A stretch of DNA of 64,000 nucleotides, from contig NZ_NNBP01000007.1 in assembly GCF_002803155.1 (NCBI RefSeq), positions 273,535-337,534 on the forward strand, given 5' to 3'. The notes beneath the pieces are model-generated. The model was given only the letters and a program-made list of their open reading frames with translations, did no database searches and had not been told where the DNA came from. The position numbers and the translations under genes were made by a program. Positions 26,275 to 34,618 of the stretch are shown here, piece after piece. Origin of the DNA: Streptomyces sp. CB02959. Lineage in GTDB: Bacteria; Actinomycetota; Actinomycetes; Streptomycetales; Streptomycetaceae. Each line of letters begins with the position of its first letter. Position 1 is the first letter of the stretch.

Positions 26275-27582
26275 CTACCTGTCGTGCGTGGGCAGCCGGA
26301 GGGTGAAGCGGGCGCCGCCGAGGGGGCTGCCGGTCGCGATGAGCGTGCCGCCGTGGGCTTGGGCGACCCAGGAGGCGATGGACAGGCCGAGGCCGGTGGA
26401 GCCGGAGCCGCTGTGGAAGCGGTCGAAGAGCGAGTGGGCCAGGTCGGGCGATACTCCGGGGCCCGCGTCGTCGATGGTGAGGACGCCGTCGGGGGTGACA
26501 CTGAGTTCGATCTCGGCAGGTCGGCCCGCCGCGTGCCCGTGCGTCAGCGCGTTGGTGAACAGGTTGGTGACGGCTCGGCGCAGCAGGTCCGGGTCGGCGT
26601 TGACGACGACCGGCTCGGCGTCGACGGTGATCCGGTGTCCGTCGGTGGGGGTTTCGTCGACGACGGCTTCGACGAGTTGGTCGAGGCGCAGTGGTTCGCG
26701 GGCGAGGGTGGCGACGCCGGCGGTGAGGCGGGCGCGGGTGAGCAGGCCGTCGATGAGGTCGCCCATGCGGGTGGCCAGACGCACGGTGCGTTCCAGCGCG
26801 TCGGTGCGTGAGGTGCTGTCGCCCATGGCGGTTTCGGCGAGCAGGCGCAGTGAGGCGGCGGGGGTGCGCAGGTCGTGGGCGGCGTCGGCGAGGAAGGCTT
26901 CCTGCTGCTGCAGCGCATTGAGGGCGGGGCGGATGGCCCGGCCGGAGATCAGGTGGCCCGCGACGGCGGACAGCGAGAGCAGCACCGCGCAGCCGGTCGC
27001 GAGCAGGAGCGTCAGCTCGCGGTGGGACTTCTGGTCGTCGGCGGTGTCGGCGGCCGTGACGATCGCGCCGCCCATGGTGTCGCCGTCGGGCCCGGTGAAG
27101 GGTGTGGCCAGGAGCCGGAGCGGGTGGCCGTTCTCGGCGTGTGCGTCCGACATGGTCGTGTCGCCTCGCCGTACCGCGGTGGAGGCTATCGCGCGGACAT
27201 CGGTCAACCGGGCCCGGACGCAGGGCCGGCGCGGTGTGCGGACGGCCTTGAGCTCGCCCGCGTTCGCGGAGAACACGGTCAGCGGCGGGCAGTCGGTCTC
27301 CATGAAGTCGAGCAGGCCGCGGACGTCGAGGTGGCCGTCCTCGTCGTAGTCGAGCTCGGTCATGGCCTCGGTGGCCTGCAACTTCAGGTTGTTGTCGGTC
27401 TGGTGGCGGGTGGCGACGTCGTCGCTGTGGAGTGCGAAGGCCGCGAGGCCGATCAGCCCGACCGCGCTGGTGAGGGCGAACAGCGCGGTCAGTCGCCAGC
27501 GCAGTCTGCGGGCCCGCCGCGCCGCGGGCGTGGTTGCGGCCCGGCGGGAAGTCGGCCGAGCCGGACCCGGAACGGCTTTCAT
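26275..27582 (-). CDS. Sensor histidine kinase
   Basis: 435 residues. Two membrane helices, about 31-51 and 190-210, bracket an extracytoplasmic sensor of about 140 residues with two Cys (CPPL and RRPC). H box FLADAAHDLRTPAASLRLLA has the phospho-acceptor His236; N box DLLRRAVTNLFTNALTHG, G boxes IDDAGPGVSPDLAH and GSGSTGLGLSIASWVAQAHG are intact. The ATG overlaps the stop of the response regulator by four bases, so the pair is co-translated. The signal is unknown; the genomic setting suggests control of exported peptidases. Confidence 0.9.
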   Translation of the reverse strand: MKAVPGPARPTSRRAATTPAARRARRLRWRLTALFALTSAVGLIGLAAFALHSDDVATRHQTDNNLKLQATEAMTELDYDEDGHLDVRGLLDFMETDCPPLTVFSANAGELKAVRTPRRPCVRARLTDVRAIASTAVRRGDTTMSDAHAENGHPLRLLATPFTGPDGDTMGGAIVTAADTADDQKSHRELTLLLATGCAVLLSLSAVAGHLISGRAIRPALNALQQQEAFLADAAHDLRTPAASLRLLAETAMGDSTSRTDALERTVRLATRMGDLIDGLLTRARLTAGVATLAREPLRLDQLVEAVVDETPTDGHRITVDAEPVVVNADPDLLRRAVTNLFTNALTHGHAAGRPAEIELSVTPDGVLTIDDAGPGVSPDLAHSLFDRFHSGSGSTGLGLSIASWVAQAHGGTLIATGSPLGGARFTLRLPTHDR

Positions 27583-28262
27583 CGCCCTATCTCGGCACGG
27601 GCCAGCCGGTAGCCGACGCCGCGGACGGTGTGGAGCAGCGGTGGGTCACCGAGCTTGCGGCGCAGCTGTGAAACGAGGACGTCGACGACGTTGGAGCTGG
27701 GTTCGGCCATCTCGTCCCAGCACTTCTCGATGAGTTCGGCGCGGGGCACCGCCTGGTCCGCGCGGGTCGCCAGCACTTCCAACAGCGCGAACTCCTTGCT
27801 GGTCAGCCAGAGCAGCACGCCGTCCCGGCGCACCTGTCGACGGGCGGTGTCGATCTCCAGGTCCGCGACGCGGTGGATGGGCGGTCGGGCGCTCCCGGCC
27901 CGGCGGCACAGGCTGCGCACCCGGGCGACCAACTCGGGTGCGGCGAACGGCTTGACCAGGTAGTCGTCGCCGCCCGCGGCAAATCCCTCGACCCGGTCGG
28001 CGACGCGGTCTCGGGCCGTGAGGAACAGCACCGGCACGGTGCGTCCGGTCCGGCGCAGGTTCTGTACGTAGTCGAGGGCATCGCCGGAGGGGAGCATCCG
28101 GTCGAAGACGGCGCAGTCGTACTCGGTGATGAACAGCGCCTCGTCCGCGGCGGGCAGGTCCGCCACCTCGTCGACGGCAAGACCGTCAACGCGCAGGGCC
28201 GCGGCCACCGTGAACCGCAGGTCGTCGTTGTCCTCGATCACCAGTACGCGCACGGAGGCCAA
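27579..28262 (-). CDS. OmpR-family response regulator
   Basis: About 224-227 residues. The receiver domain has the acidic pair IEDNDD, phospho-acceptor Asp54 in AVFDRMLPSG, Thr in LFLTARD and Lys in YLVKPFA. The effector is a PhoB-type winged helix, LTSKEFALLEVLATRADQAV and VVDVLVSQLRRKLG with TVRGVGYRL. Start is either TTG 28262 (GAGGAAAG upstream) or GTG 28253, which gives the usual MRVLVIED start. A TGAGG direct repeat sits directly before the gene, suggesting autoregulation. Confidence 0.92.
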   Translation of the reverse strand: MASVRVLVIEDNDDLRFTVAAALRVDGLAVDEVADLPAADEALFITEYDCAVFDRMLPSGDALDYVQNLRRTGRTVPVLFLTARDRVADRVEGFAAGGDDYLVKPFAAPELVARVRSLCRRAGSARPPIHRVADLEIDTARRQVRRDGVLLWLTSKEFALLEVLATRADQAVPRAELIEKCWDEMAEPSSNVVDVLVSQLRRKLGDPPLLHTVRGVGYRLARAEIGR

Positions 28263-28274
28263 GGGTATCCGCTT

Positions 28275-28291
28275 TCCTCATCAAATCCTCA
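28275..28291 (-). promoter_or_regulatory. Direct-repeat motif, copy 2
   Basis: On the minus strand TGAGGATTTGATGAGGA, same 17 bases as at 26107. It lies 13 bases before the response-regulator start and 61 before the divergent hydrolase start. Part of it may also act as ribosome binding site of the regulator. Confidence 0.55.
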
Positions 28292-28351
28292 TGCTGCCTC
28301 CGCGATGCTCCTGCGACGTACCAGGTAGCCAGCGAGAAACGGACCGGAAAA

Positions 28352-30148
28352 GTGCAGCGTTTTCCCTGGAGCAGCAGGAACTCGGACAAGCAGGAGGCCG
28401 AGGCCGAACCGGCGGACCGCCCCACGACCGCCCCCGCCTCGCGGTCCGTCGGCCGCACCCCCGATACCCCAGGTGCCCGGGCACCGCGCCGAATACCCCG
28501 GCGGCACGGTGCCCTCGCGTTGGCCCTGACCGTGCTTGGCGCCGCCCAACTCGTCGGCTGCTCCCCGGACTCGTCAAGCACGCGGGCATCACAGACCGCC
28601 ACCGAGCCTGCCCACCAGACGCCACTGCGCACCTTCTACCAGCAGAAACTCGCCTGGACCCGCTGCGGCGAGCTGCAGTGCGCCACGCTGACCGTCCCCA
28701 TGGACTACGCACACCCCCACAACGGAAAGACCTTCACCCTTCCCGTGACCAAGTCCGTCGCCACCGACCCGGACCGACGGATCGGCTCGCTGGTCTTCAA
28801 TCCGGGCGGCCCGGGCGGCTCCGGCGTGGCTACACTGAAGTCGGACGGCGCGGCCTCCTTCGGCAAGCAGGCCAGGGCACGCTTCGACATCGTCGGATTC
28901 GACCCGCGCGGCGTCGCCGGCAGCAAACCCGCGCTGGACTGCACCGCCCGGGACGACACGGCCGACCAGGCCGACACAGCAGATCAGGCCGGGCAGAACG
29001 AGAACAGCACCGACGCGCCGCAACCCCTGTATCCGCGCACCGACGCCGAACGTCAGGCCGCGCTCGCGGACGCCGACCGCACCGCAGCACGGTGCCGGGC
29101 GCGCAGCGGCGAGATCCTGCCCCACATAAACACCCTCGACGCCGCCAGCGACATGGACGTACTGCGCGCCGCGCTCGGCGACGACGAACTCACCTACCTC
29201 GGCTGGTCCTACGGCACCTACCTGGGGACCATCTACGCCGAGCAGTTCCCCCAGCGAGTGCGCGCACTGGTCCTCGACGGCGCCCTTGACCCCTCGCATG
29301 ACTGGGCCCAGCAGGCCCTGAGCAGCGGCAGGGCCTTCCGCAAGGCCGTCGACGACTACGCCGACAACTGCGCCCAGGTGGCGGGGGATTCCTGCCCCGC
29401 AGACACACCGGACGGGATCCGCACGCTCATCGCCGACCTGTTCGCGAAAACTGCCCGCACCCCTCTGCCCATCAAGGACAGCACCGACCGGGTCGACCAG
29501 ACCACACTGCAATCCGCCATCACCACATCGATGTATACACCGGAATCCCAGTGGCAGGACCTCTCCGAGGCCCTGAGCGCGGCCCGCGAGGGCGACGGCA
29601 CCAAACTGGCCGCGATCGCGAACCCCGGCGCCGACCACCAGGACGACGGGGGCACCTCGGGTGCCACGGACGCACCGAGTGGTGCAGCCGCCTCCGACGC
29701 CCCGGCCGACCACAGCCCAGCGGCCACTTCCCCACGTGACAACAGCAGCGACATCCTGGCCGCCGTCAACTGCATCGACACACCACACCCCAAGGACCCC
29801 CAGGCGTACTGGGACGTACTCGACCGTGCCCACCGGGAGTCGGGCGTGTACGGCGCCTCCAACGTACTCACCGAACTCACCTGCCGGAACTGGCCATCCG
29901 GCCCGCTCAAGCCACACCGGGTAGAGGCCGACGACCTACCGCCCGTCCTGGTGGTGGGCACCACCGGTGACCCTGCGACCCCGTACGAAAACGCCCGGAG
30001 CCTCGCCGCACAGCTCCCGGGCGGCATGCTGCTCACCCACAAGGGCCTGGGCCACACCGCCTACGGACGCGGCAATAGCTGCGTCACCGACGCGGTGGAC
30101 GGCTACCTCGTCGACCTCAAGCCGGTACGGCCAGGGGCGACCTGCTGA
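28352..30148 (+). CDS. TAP-like alpha/beta hydrolase, probable lipoprotein
   Basis: 598 residues from GTG. After a long basic N-region comes a hydrophobic segment ALALALTVLGAAQLVGC, whose LVGC is a lipobox. The core has VFNPGGPGGSGVATL, nucleophile GWSYGTYLGT with Ser286, Asp in TTGDPATPYENA and His in GLGHTAYGRG, and it ends in a TAP-like C-terminal domain. A low-complexity insert rich in Asp/Ala/Gln around residues 205-235 and another near 425-465 are absent from the 523-residue paralogue at 19.6 kb. It is divergent from the two-component system and shares its intergenic motif, so it is a likely target. Confidence 0.85.
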   Translation: MQRFPWSSRNSDKQEAEAEPADRPTTAPASRSVGRTPDTPGARAPRRIPRRHGALALALTVLGAAQLVGCSPDSSSTRASQTATEPAHQTPLRTFYQQKLAWTRCGELQCATLTVPMDYAHPHNGKTFTLPVTKSVATDPDRRIGSLVFNPGGPGGSGVATLKSDGAASFGKQARARFDIVGFDPRGVAGSKPALDCTARDDTADQADTADQAGQNENSTDAPQPLYPRTDAERQAALADADRTAARCRARSGEILPHINTLDAASDMDVLRAALGDDELTYLGWSYGTYLGTIYAEQFPQRVRALVLDGALDPSHDWAQQALSSGRAFRKAVDDYADNCAQVAGDSCPADTPDGIRTLIADLFAKTARTPLPIKDSTDRVDQTTLQSAITTSMYTPESQWQDLSEALSAAREGDGTKLAAIANPGADHQDDGGTSGATDAPSGAAASDAPADHSPAATSPRDNSSDILAAVNCIDTPHPKDPQAYWDVLDRAHRESGVYGASNVLTELTCRNWPSGPLKPHRVEADDLPPVLVVGTTGDPATPYENARSLAAQLPGGMLLTHKGLGHTAYGRGNSCVTDAVDGYLVDLKPVRPGATC

Positions 30149-30426
30149 CCGGACGTTCCACCGCACGTCGAACGGGGACTTCCGGTTGTCCGTGCGCACC
30201 ATCGCGCCGCTCGCCGCTGCGACGTCCGTCCTGCTCACGTCCGACGGCCCGGCCCGGCCCGGCCCCGCCCCGACCGCGTCGGCCGCCGAGCCCCAGCCAG
30301 CGGGCGGACGAGACAACGTCGTCAGCCGCCGGGGGAACCGCTGGGCGGTGCTAGGACAGCGGTGCGGGGTGGAGAAGAAGCCGCGCTGCTTGTCCGCCGC
30401 CTCGCCGGCCCGGCGGTCACGGGCGC

Positions 30427-31368
30427 CTACGGGGCCAGCTCGCGCAGGACGGCAGAGGCGAGTGCCGCGTCGAGTGCACCGACTCCGGTGAGGTCGGCGA
30501 TCGTGATCGCACCGTCCGGCCGCTCGACGGGCCTTTCGAGCAGGAGGCCCACGGGCGTGTCGCTCGTGTCGGTCGTGGCCCCGGCGCGCACGGCGTGGCC
30601 GAAGTCGCCGTGGTCCAGGCACTGCTGGTGGTCGTCGGTGGCGATCAGTGTCGCGCGGGCGAAGAGTGCCGGCGGCAGTTCGTTCTTGTGGGGCATGTCG
30701 GTGCCGATGCCGGTGACGTGCGTGCCCGCGCGGACGTCACCGGCCTGCAGGACCGGAGCCGTGGCCGGTGTGGTGGTGATGACCATGTCGGCTGCGGCCG
30801 CCTCGTCGGCGAAGGCGGGCCGGGCGTGCAGCCCGAGGGTGTTGAACTCCCCGCACAGCGACCTGGACTTGTCCTGGCTGCGGCCGTGGACGAGCACCGT
30901 GTCGATCCGGCGGAGCCGGGCCAGCCATTGGACCTGGAGGCGGGCCTGTTCTCCGGTGCCGAACACGGCCAGGGTGGCGGCGTCGGGCCGGGCCATGGCG
31001 TGGGTGACCAGGGCGCCGGCGGCGGCGGTGCGCCAGGAGGTGAGCAGGCCCTGGTCGTCGAGGATGGCGCGGATCTGGCCGGTGCGGGCGCTGACGACGC
31101 AGACCAGGCCGTGATTGGTGGGCAGGCCGGCGGCGGGGTTGCGGTAGAAGCCGGTGGCGATCTTGACGGTGAAGTCGGGCGCGTCGGTGACCCAGCCGGC
31201 CTTGACGTGGCAGTCGCCGTCGGCGTCGGGGAACTGCAGGTGCAGCGGTGCCGGCACGGTGGTGCGGCCGTGGGCGTGGGCGATCATCGCGTCGCGGACG
31301 GCGGTGAGGACCAGCTCCGGGGTGGTGGCGCGCTTGATCGCGGTGGTGTCGAGGACGAGTGGGGTCAT
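30427..31368 (-). CDS. Ornithine cyclodeaminase/mu-crystallin family protein
   Basis: 313 residues from the ATG at 31368. The family signature is visible: KAGWVTDAPDFTVKIATGFY, LDDQGLLTSWRTAAAGALVT, the NAD site LAVFGTGEQARLQVQWLARL and GTHVTGIGTDMPHKNELPPA. Members interconvert amino acids and cyclic imines with NAD, including ornithine cyclodeaminase and ketimine reductases. The start overlaps the aminotransferase stop (ATGA at 31365-31368). Together they could oxidise and cyclise one amino acid or build a non-proteinogenic residue; the substrate is not identified. Confidence 0.85.
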   Translation of the reverse strand: MTPLVLDTTAIKRATTPELVLTAVRDAMIAHAHGRTTVPAPLHLQFPDADGDCHVKAGWVTDAPDFTVKIATGFYRNPAAGLPTNHGLVCVVSARTGQIRAILDDQGLLTSWRTAAAGALVTHAMARPDAATLAVFGTGEQARLQVQWLARLRRIDTVLVHGRSQDKSRSLCGEFNTLGLHARPAFADEAAAADMVITTTPATAPVLQAGDVRAGTHVTGIGTDMPHKNELPPALFARATLIATDDHQQCLDHGDFGHAVRAGATTDTSDTPVGLLLERPVERPDGAITIADLTGVGALDAALASAVLRELAP

Positions 31369-32498
31369 CGGCCTGCTCGCAGCCACTGGGCGAAGGCGGT
31401 CAGGCCCTGTTCGGGGTTGGCGCGACCGACGCCGATGCGGAAGCGGTCGGTGGGGGTGGGGGTGAGCTCGGAACGGTAGATGCCGGCGGGCAGCAGCAGG
31501 ACGCCGGCTTCCTCGACCAGGCGGGTGCAGAACTCCTCCACTCCGTCCGGGCCGAGGTAGCGGGGGTAGGCGACGCAGCCGCCGTCCGGGGCCCGCCACT
31601 CGAAGAGGTCGGGGTGCTCGGCGAAGAAGGCGTCGAAGAGTGGCAGGTTGCGGGCGATGAGTGCCCGGTTGCGATCCAGGATCGTGGCGCGGGTCTTGAG
31701 CGCGATGCGGGCCAGGACCTCGCTGGGTGCGGAGTTGCAGATGGTGGTGTAGTGCTTGGCCCGCTCCAGGCGGGACAGCAACTTGCGGTCGCGGCAGGCG
31801 ATCCAGCCGATCCGCAGGCCCGGCAGGCCCAGCGACTTGGAAGTGACGTTCAGCGACAGGGCACGCTCGGACAGGTCGGCGGCCTGCGGCAGGGTGCGGG
31901 CCGCATCGCGTTCCAGGCCGCGGTAGACCTCGTCGCTGAACAGGTGGATGCCGCGCTCGTCGCACAGCCGCGCCAGCTCGGTGAAGTCGGCTGCGCTGAT
32001 GACCTTGCCGGTGGGGTTGTTCGGGAAGTTCACCGAGACGACCCGGGTGTTCGGGCGGATCGCCGCCTTCACCGCATCGAGGTCCAGGGCCCAGTCCCGG
32101 TTGGGGTCGAGGGCGACGCCGGTGACCTCGCACAGGGCGAGCGGCACGGTCTCGGCCGCCTGGTAGCTGGGGGTCACCACCACCGCGTGGTCGCCCGCGC
32201 CCAGCAGGACGTTCATCGCCAGGTAGAGGGCCTCCTCGGCGCCGGCGAAGCAGATCACGTCGGCCGCGTCCGCCCGCTCGTACATCCCGGCGATCGTCTC
32301 GCGCAGGGCCGGGTCGCCGTAGGTCTCGGTGTAGCCCAGCGACAGGTTCTCGAACGCGGCGCGGTCCTGGTCATCGGCCAGGGCGAGCAACTCGCCCAGG
32401 GTCATGGTCTGCACGTCGGAGGCGGTCAGGTGATACCGCGCGGTGAACTCCCACCGGGAGAAGTAGGTTTCCAGGCGGAAGTCGGGCAGCCGGGTCAT
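31365..32498 (-). CDS. PLP-dependent aminotransferase, class I/II
   Basis: 377 residues from the ATG at 32498. PLP-site landmarks: Asn161 in VVSVNFPNNPTGKV, Asp189 in HLFSDEVYRG, Schiff-base Lys221 in LNVTSKSLGLPGLRIGW and the C-terminal Arg in DRFRIGVGRANP. Fold type I aminotransferase. The N-terminus, RLETYFSRWEFTARYHLTAS, resembles the capreomycidine-synthase-like branch, so a lyase or cyclase role is possible. Coupled by ATGA overlaps to the regulator upstream and the cyclodeaminase downstream. Confidence 0.88.
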   Translation of the reverse strand: MTRLPDFRLETYFSRWEFTARYHLTASDVQTMTLGELLALADDQDRAAFENLSLGYTETYGDPALRETIAGMYERADAADVICFAGAEEALYLAMNVLLGAGDHAVVVTPSYQAAETVPLALCEVTGVALDPNRDWALDLDAVKAAIRPNTRVVSVNFPNNPTGKVISAADFTELARLCDERGIHLFSDEVYRGLERDAARTLPQAADLSERALSLNVTSKSLGLPGLRIGWIACRDRKLLSRLERAKHYTTICNSAPSEVLARIALKTRATILDRNRALIARNLPLFDAFFAEHPDLFEWRAPDGGCVAYPRYLGPDGVEEFCTRLVEEAGVLLLPAGIYRSELTPTPTDRFRIGVGRANPEQGLTAFAQWLRAGR

Positions 32499-33160
32499 GG
32501 CGTGTGGTCCTTCGTGCTGGGTGCTCGGAATTCGGCCAGCAGGCCGTAGAGGGTGGATCGGGAGACGCGCAGGGCGGCGGCGACGACGGGGGTGGCGCGG
32601 CGCATGGCAAAGACCTTGGCCTCGTCCAGCCGGGCGAGGACAGCCAGGCGGTCGGCGCGGGTCAGCCGCTCGACGGGGCGGCCGCATTCGCGCACGTACG
32701 CGCCGACGATGTGCTGGACGCGCTCGTTCCAGTCCTGCTCGAACAGTGGCTCCGGCCGGGGCGTCGTCGGGGCGCCGAAGGCGGACAGTACGGCTGCGGC
32801 CTGCTCCAGTGGCGTGCGGTCGAGATTGACGCACAGCACCGCGGCGGCCTTCCCGTCCGGCTCGCGCAGGACGGCGCTGACCGACGACAGCCGCCGACCG
32901 TCCGCGAGCAGCTTCTCGTACGGACCGAACACGTCCCGCGCCGACGGGTCCAACGCATCCAGCTCACCCAGCAGCGAAGGGTCCCCCGGGCCGCGGGAAC
33001 CCATCGGATTCCAGATCGCCAGGATCCGGTCGGTGTCCGGGTCGTGCAGCACCACCTCGGCATACGGGCCGAGCAGCAGCGCGACGGCCTGGCCCACGGG
33101 CGCCCACATCCGGACTCGATGATCTGTGTTCTCTTCGCCAGTCTCCACGCTCTGGACCAT
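32495..33160 (-). CDS. YheO/DauR-type PAS plus helix-turn-helix regulator
   Basis: 221 residues from the ATG at 33160. The N-terminal YheO PAS-like domain reads LLLGPYAEVVLHDPDTDRIL and GRRLSSVSAVLREPDGKAAA, VLCVNLDRTP. The C-terminal HTH_22 is DEAKVFAMRRATPVVAAALR, VSRSTLYGLLAEFR. DauR in Pseudomonas regulates D-arginine catabolism, so this homologue may sense a basic amino acid or derivative handled by the two downstream enzymes. The regulator is the first gene of the operon and its start codon lies inside a four-half-site operator, implying autoregulation. Confidence 0.85.
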   Translation of the reverse strand: MVQSVETGEENTDHRVRMWAPVGQAVALLLGPYAEVVLHDPDTDRILAIWNPMGSRGPGDPSLLGELDALDPSARDVFGPYEKLLADGRRLSSVSAVLREPDGKAAAVLCVNLDRTPLEQAAAVLSAFGAPTTPRPEPLFEQDWNERVQHIVGAYVRECGRPVERLTRADRLAVLARLDEAKVFAMRRATPVVAAALRVSRSTLYGLLAEFRAPSTKDHTP

Positions 33161-33185
33161 ACGTCCATATTGGACTAAGTGTCCA
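33153..33185. promoter_or_regulatory. Four-half-site operator of the YheO-type regulator
   Basis: Half-sites alternate as TGGAC-N5-GTCCA-N3-TGGAC-N5-GTCCA, perfect in every half-site. The first half-site overlaps the regulator's ATG (33158-33160), the rest covers its leader. The symmetry fits two dimers on adjacent dyads. Confidence 0.75.
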
Positions 33186-33390
33186 GCGCTGGTCTCATGA
33201 ACGGCCCTTTCCGGGAGGAAGATCGAGAAGGGACGCGGAGATCGGTTCGGAGGGTCGATCGGTTCGCAGAACCCGTTCTCACTCGGTTGGCGCCGAGCCC
33301 GTGTCCTGGGAATCGTTTTCCTGCAAGAACACCGCCCCCGAGCAATCCGATGCAGCCCCTCGCTTCCGCTGCCCAGCCTCACCAGCGAGT

Positions 33391-34290
33391 TCGCTCACCG
33401 GCATCGGCGGCGTGGGCAAGACGCGCCTGGCACTGAGGGTCGCGGGCGAGATACGCCGGGCGTTTCCGGACGGGGTCTATTTCGTCGACCTGGCGTCGCT
33501 GCGGGATCCGGACCTGCTGACGCAGACGCTGATCGACGCGCTCGGCATCCGCGAGCAGCCTTCGATGGACGCGGTGGCCGTACTTGACGAGTTCCTGCGG
33601 GAACGACGCCTGCTGCTGATCCTGGACAACTGCGATCACCTGGTCGAGGCGACCGCGGAGCTGGTCGACCACGTGCTCCGTACGGCGCCCGAGGTGCGGG
33701 TCCTGGCGACGAGCAGGGAGGTACTGCGCATCGCGGGGGAGCACATCTACCCCGTCCCGCCCCTGTTGGCGCCGGACCCCAATGACTTGCTGGAGCCGGG
33801 CGCGGCGAGTCGCTACCCGTCGGTGGCGCTGTTCGTCGACCGGTCGGCCGCGGTCGTCCCCGGCTTCACGATCACTCCCGAGAACGAGGCCGCCGTGGTG
33901 CGGCCGTGCCACCGGCTCGAGGGTATTCCGCTCGCCATCGAGCTCGCGTCGGCCCGCCTGCGTGCGCTGATCGTCGACGAGCTCGACGACCGGTTCCAGC
34001 TGCTGCGCGACGGCAGTCGGAACCTGCCCGAGCGGCATCGGACGCTGCAGGCGCTGGTCGACTGGAGCTACGACCTGTGCACCCCGATCGAGCAGGTGCT
34101 GTGGGCGCGGTCGCCGGTGTTCGCCGGTGGGTTCACCGCCGAAGCCGTCGAGGCGATCTGTACCGACGACGCCGTTGCCGCAGTCGGCGGTTCTCGACAC
34201 GATCGCGTGTCTGGTCGACAAGTCCATCCTGATCCGGGAGGAACACGGTCGGCAGGCACGCTTCCGACCGCCAGGGACCCGGTACTGGTG
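33391..34290 (+). pseudogene. NB-ARC-type ATPase regulator (AfsR/LuxR-like) fragment, frameshifted
   Basis: From the P-loop LTGIGGVGKTRLALRVAGEI the frame runs through Walker B RRLLLILDNCDHLVEATAEL, VRVLATSREVLRIAGEHIYP, the GLP-like RLEGIPLAIELASARLRAL and TLQALVDWSYDLCTPIEQVL. At about 34180 the homology moves to another frame: AVLDTIACLVDKSILIREEH, GRQARFR. Everything before the P-loop and the usual C-terminal repeats are missing, so this is a decayed piece of a 700-1000-residue regulator. Confidence 0.7.
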
Positions 34291-34618
34291 CTGGCCACCT
34301 GGGACACAAGCCGGGCGATCGCACTGCCCGACACCGGCAAGACGACCGCGGGCGCAATCACCGGCGGGCCCGAGGAGTAAGCACGCCGGCCGAACCCGCC
34401 GAAGCGGTCCCGGGACGACAGGCCCGGGACCGCCCTTGCTTGAGCTCCGACCACGGCTTTGGTCTTCATGTCCCTGCTGCCTCCGGAAACCGCATGGGAG
34501 GCACGGCCCCGACCAGCCAGACAGAAGGCATACGAAACGGCGTCCGCTCCGTGCGAGTTCCCCGTCATCGACGGACTCGGGCAGGGCGGACGCCGCACTT
34601 TCGCACGGTTGTTCTGCC
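34291..34618. other. Intergenic stretch without a recognisable gene
   Basis: The stretch contains an inverted repeat GCGTCCGC (near 34543) / GCGGACGC (near 34588) with a long spacer, close to the 3' end of the aldehyde dehydrogenase gene. Nothing else is recognised. Confidence 0.35.

Noticed and set aside
26133..26501. Extra minus-strand frame at the kinase 3' end
   Set aside because: It overlaps the kinase domain in another frame.
30181..30426. Possible small secreted protein after the TAP-like hydrolase (frame with APLAAATSVLLTSDG)
   Set aside because: The hydrophobic stretch is short, the start has no ribosome binding site, and it runs into the antisense of the cyclodeaminase gene.
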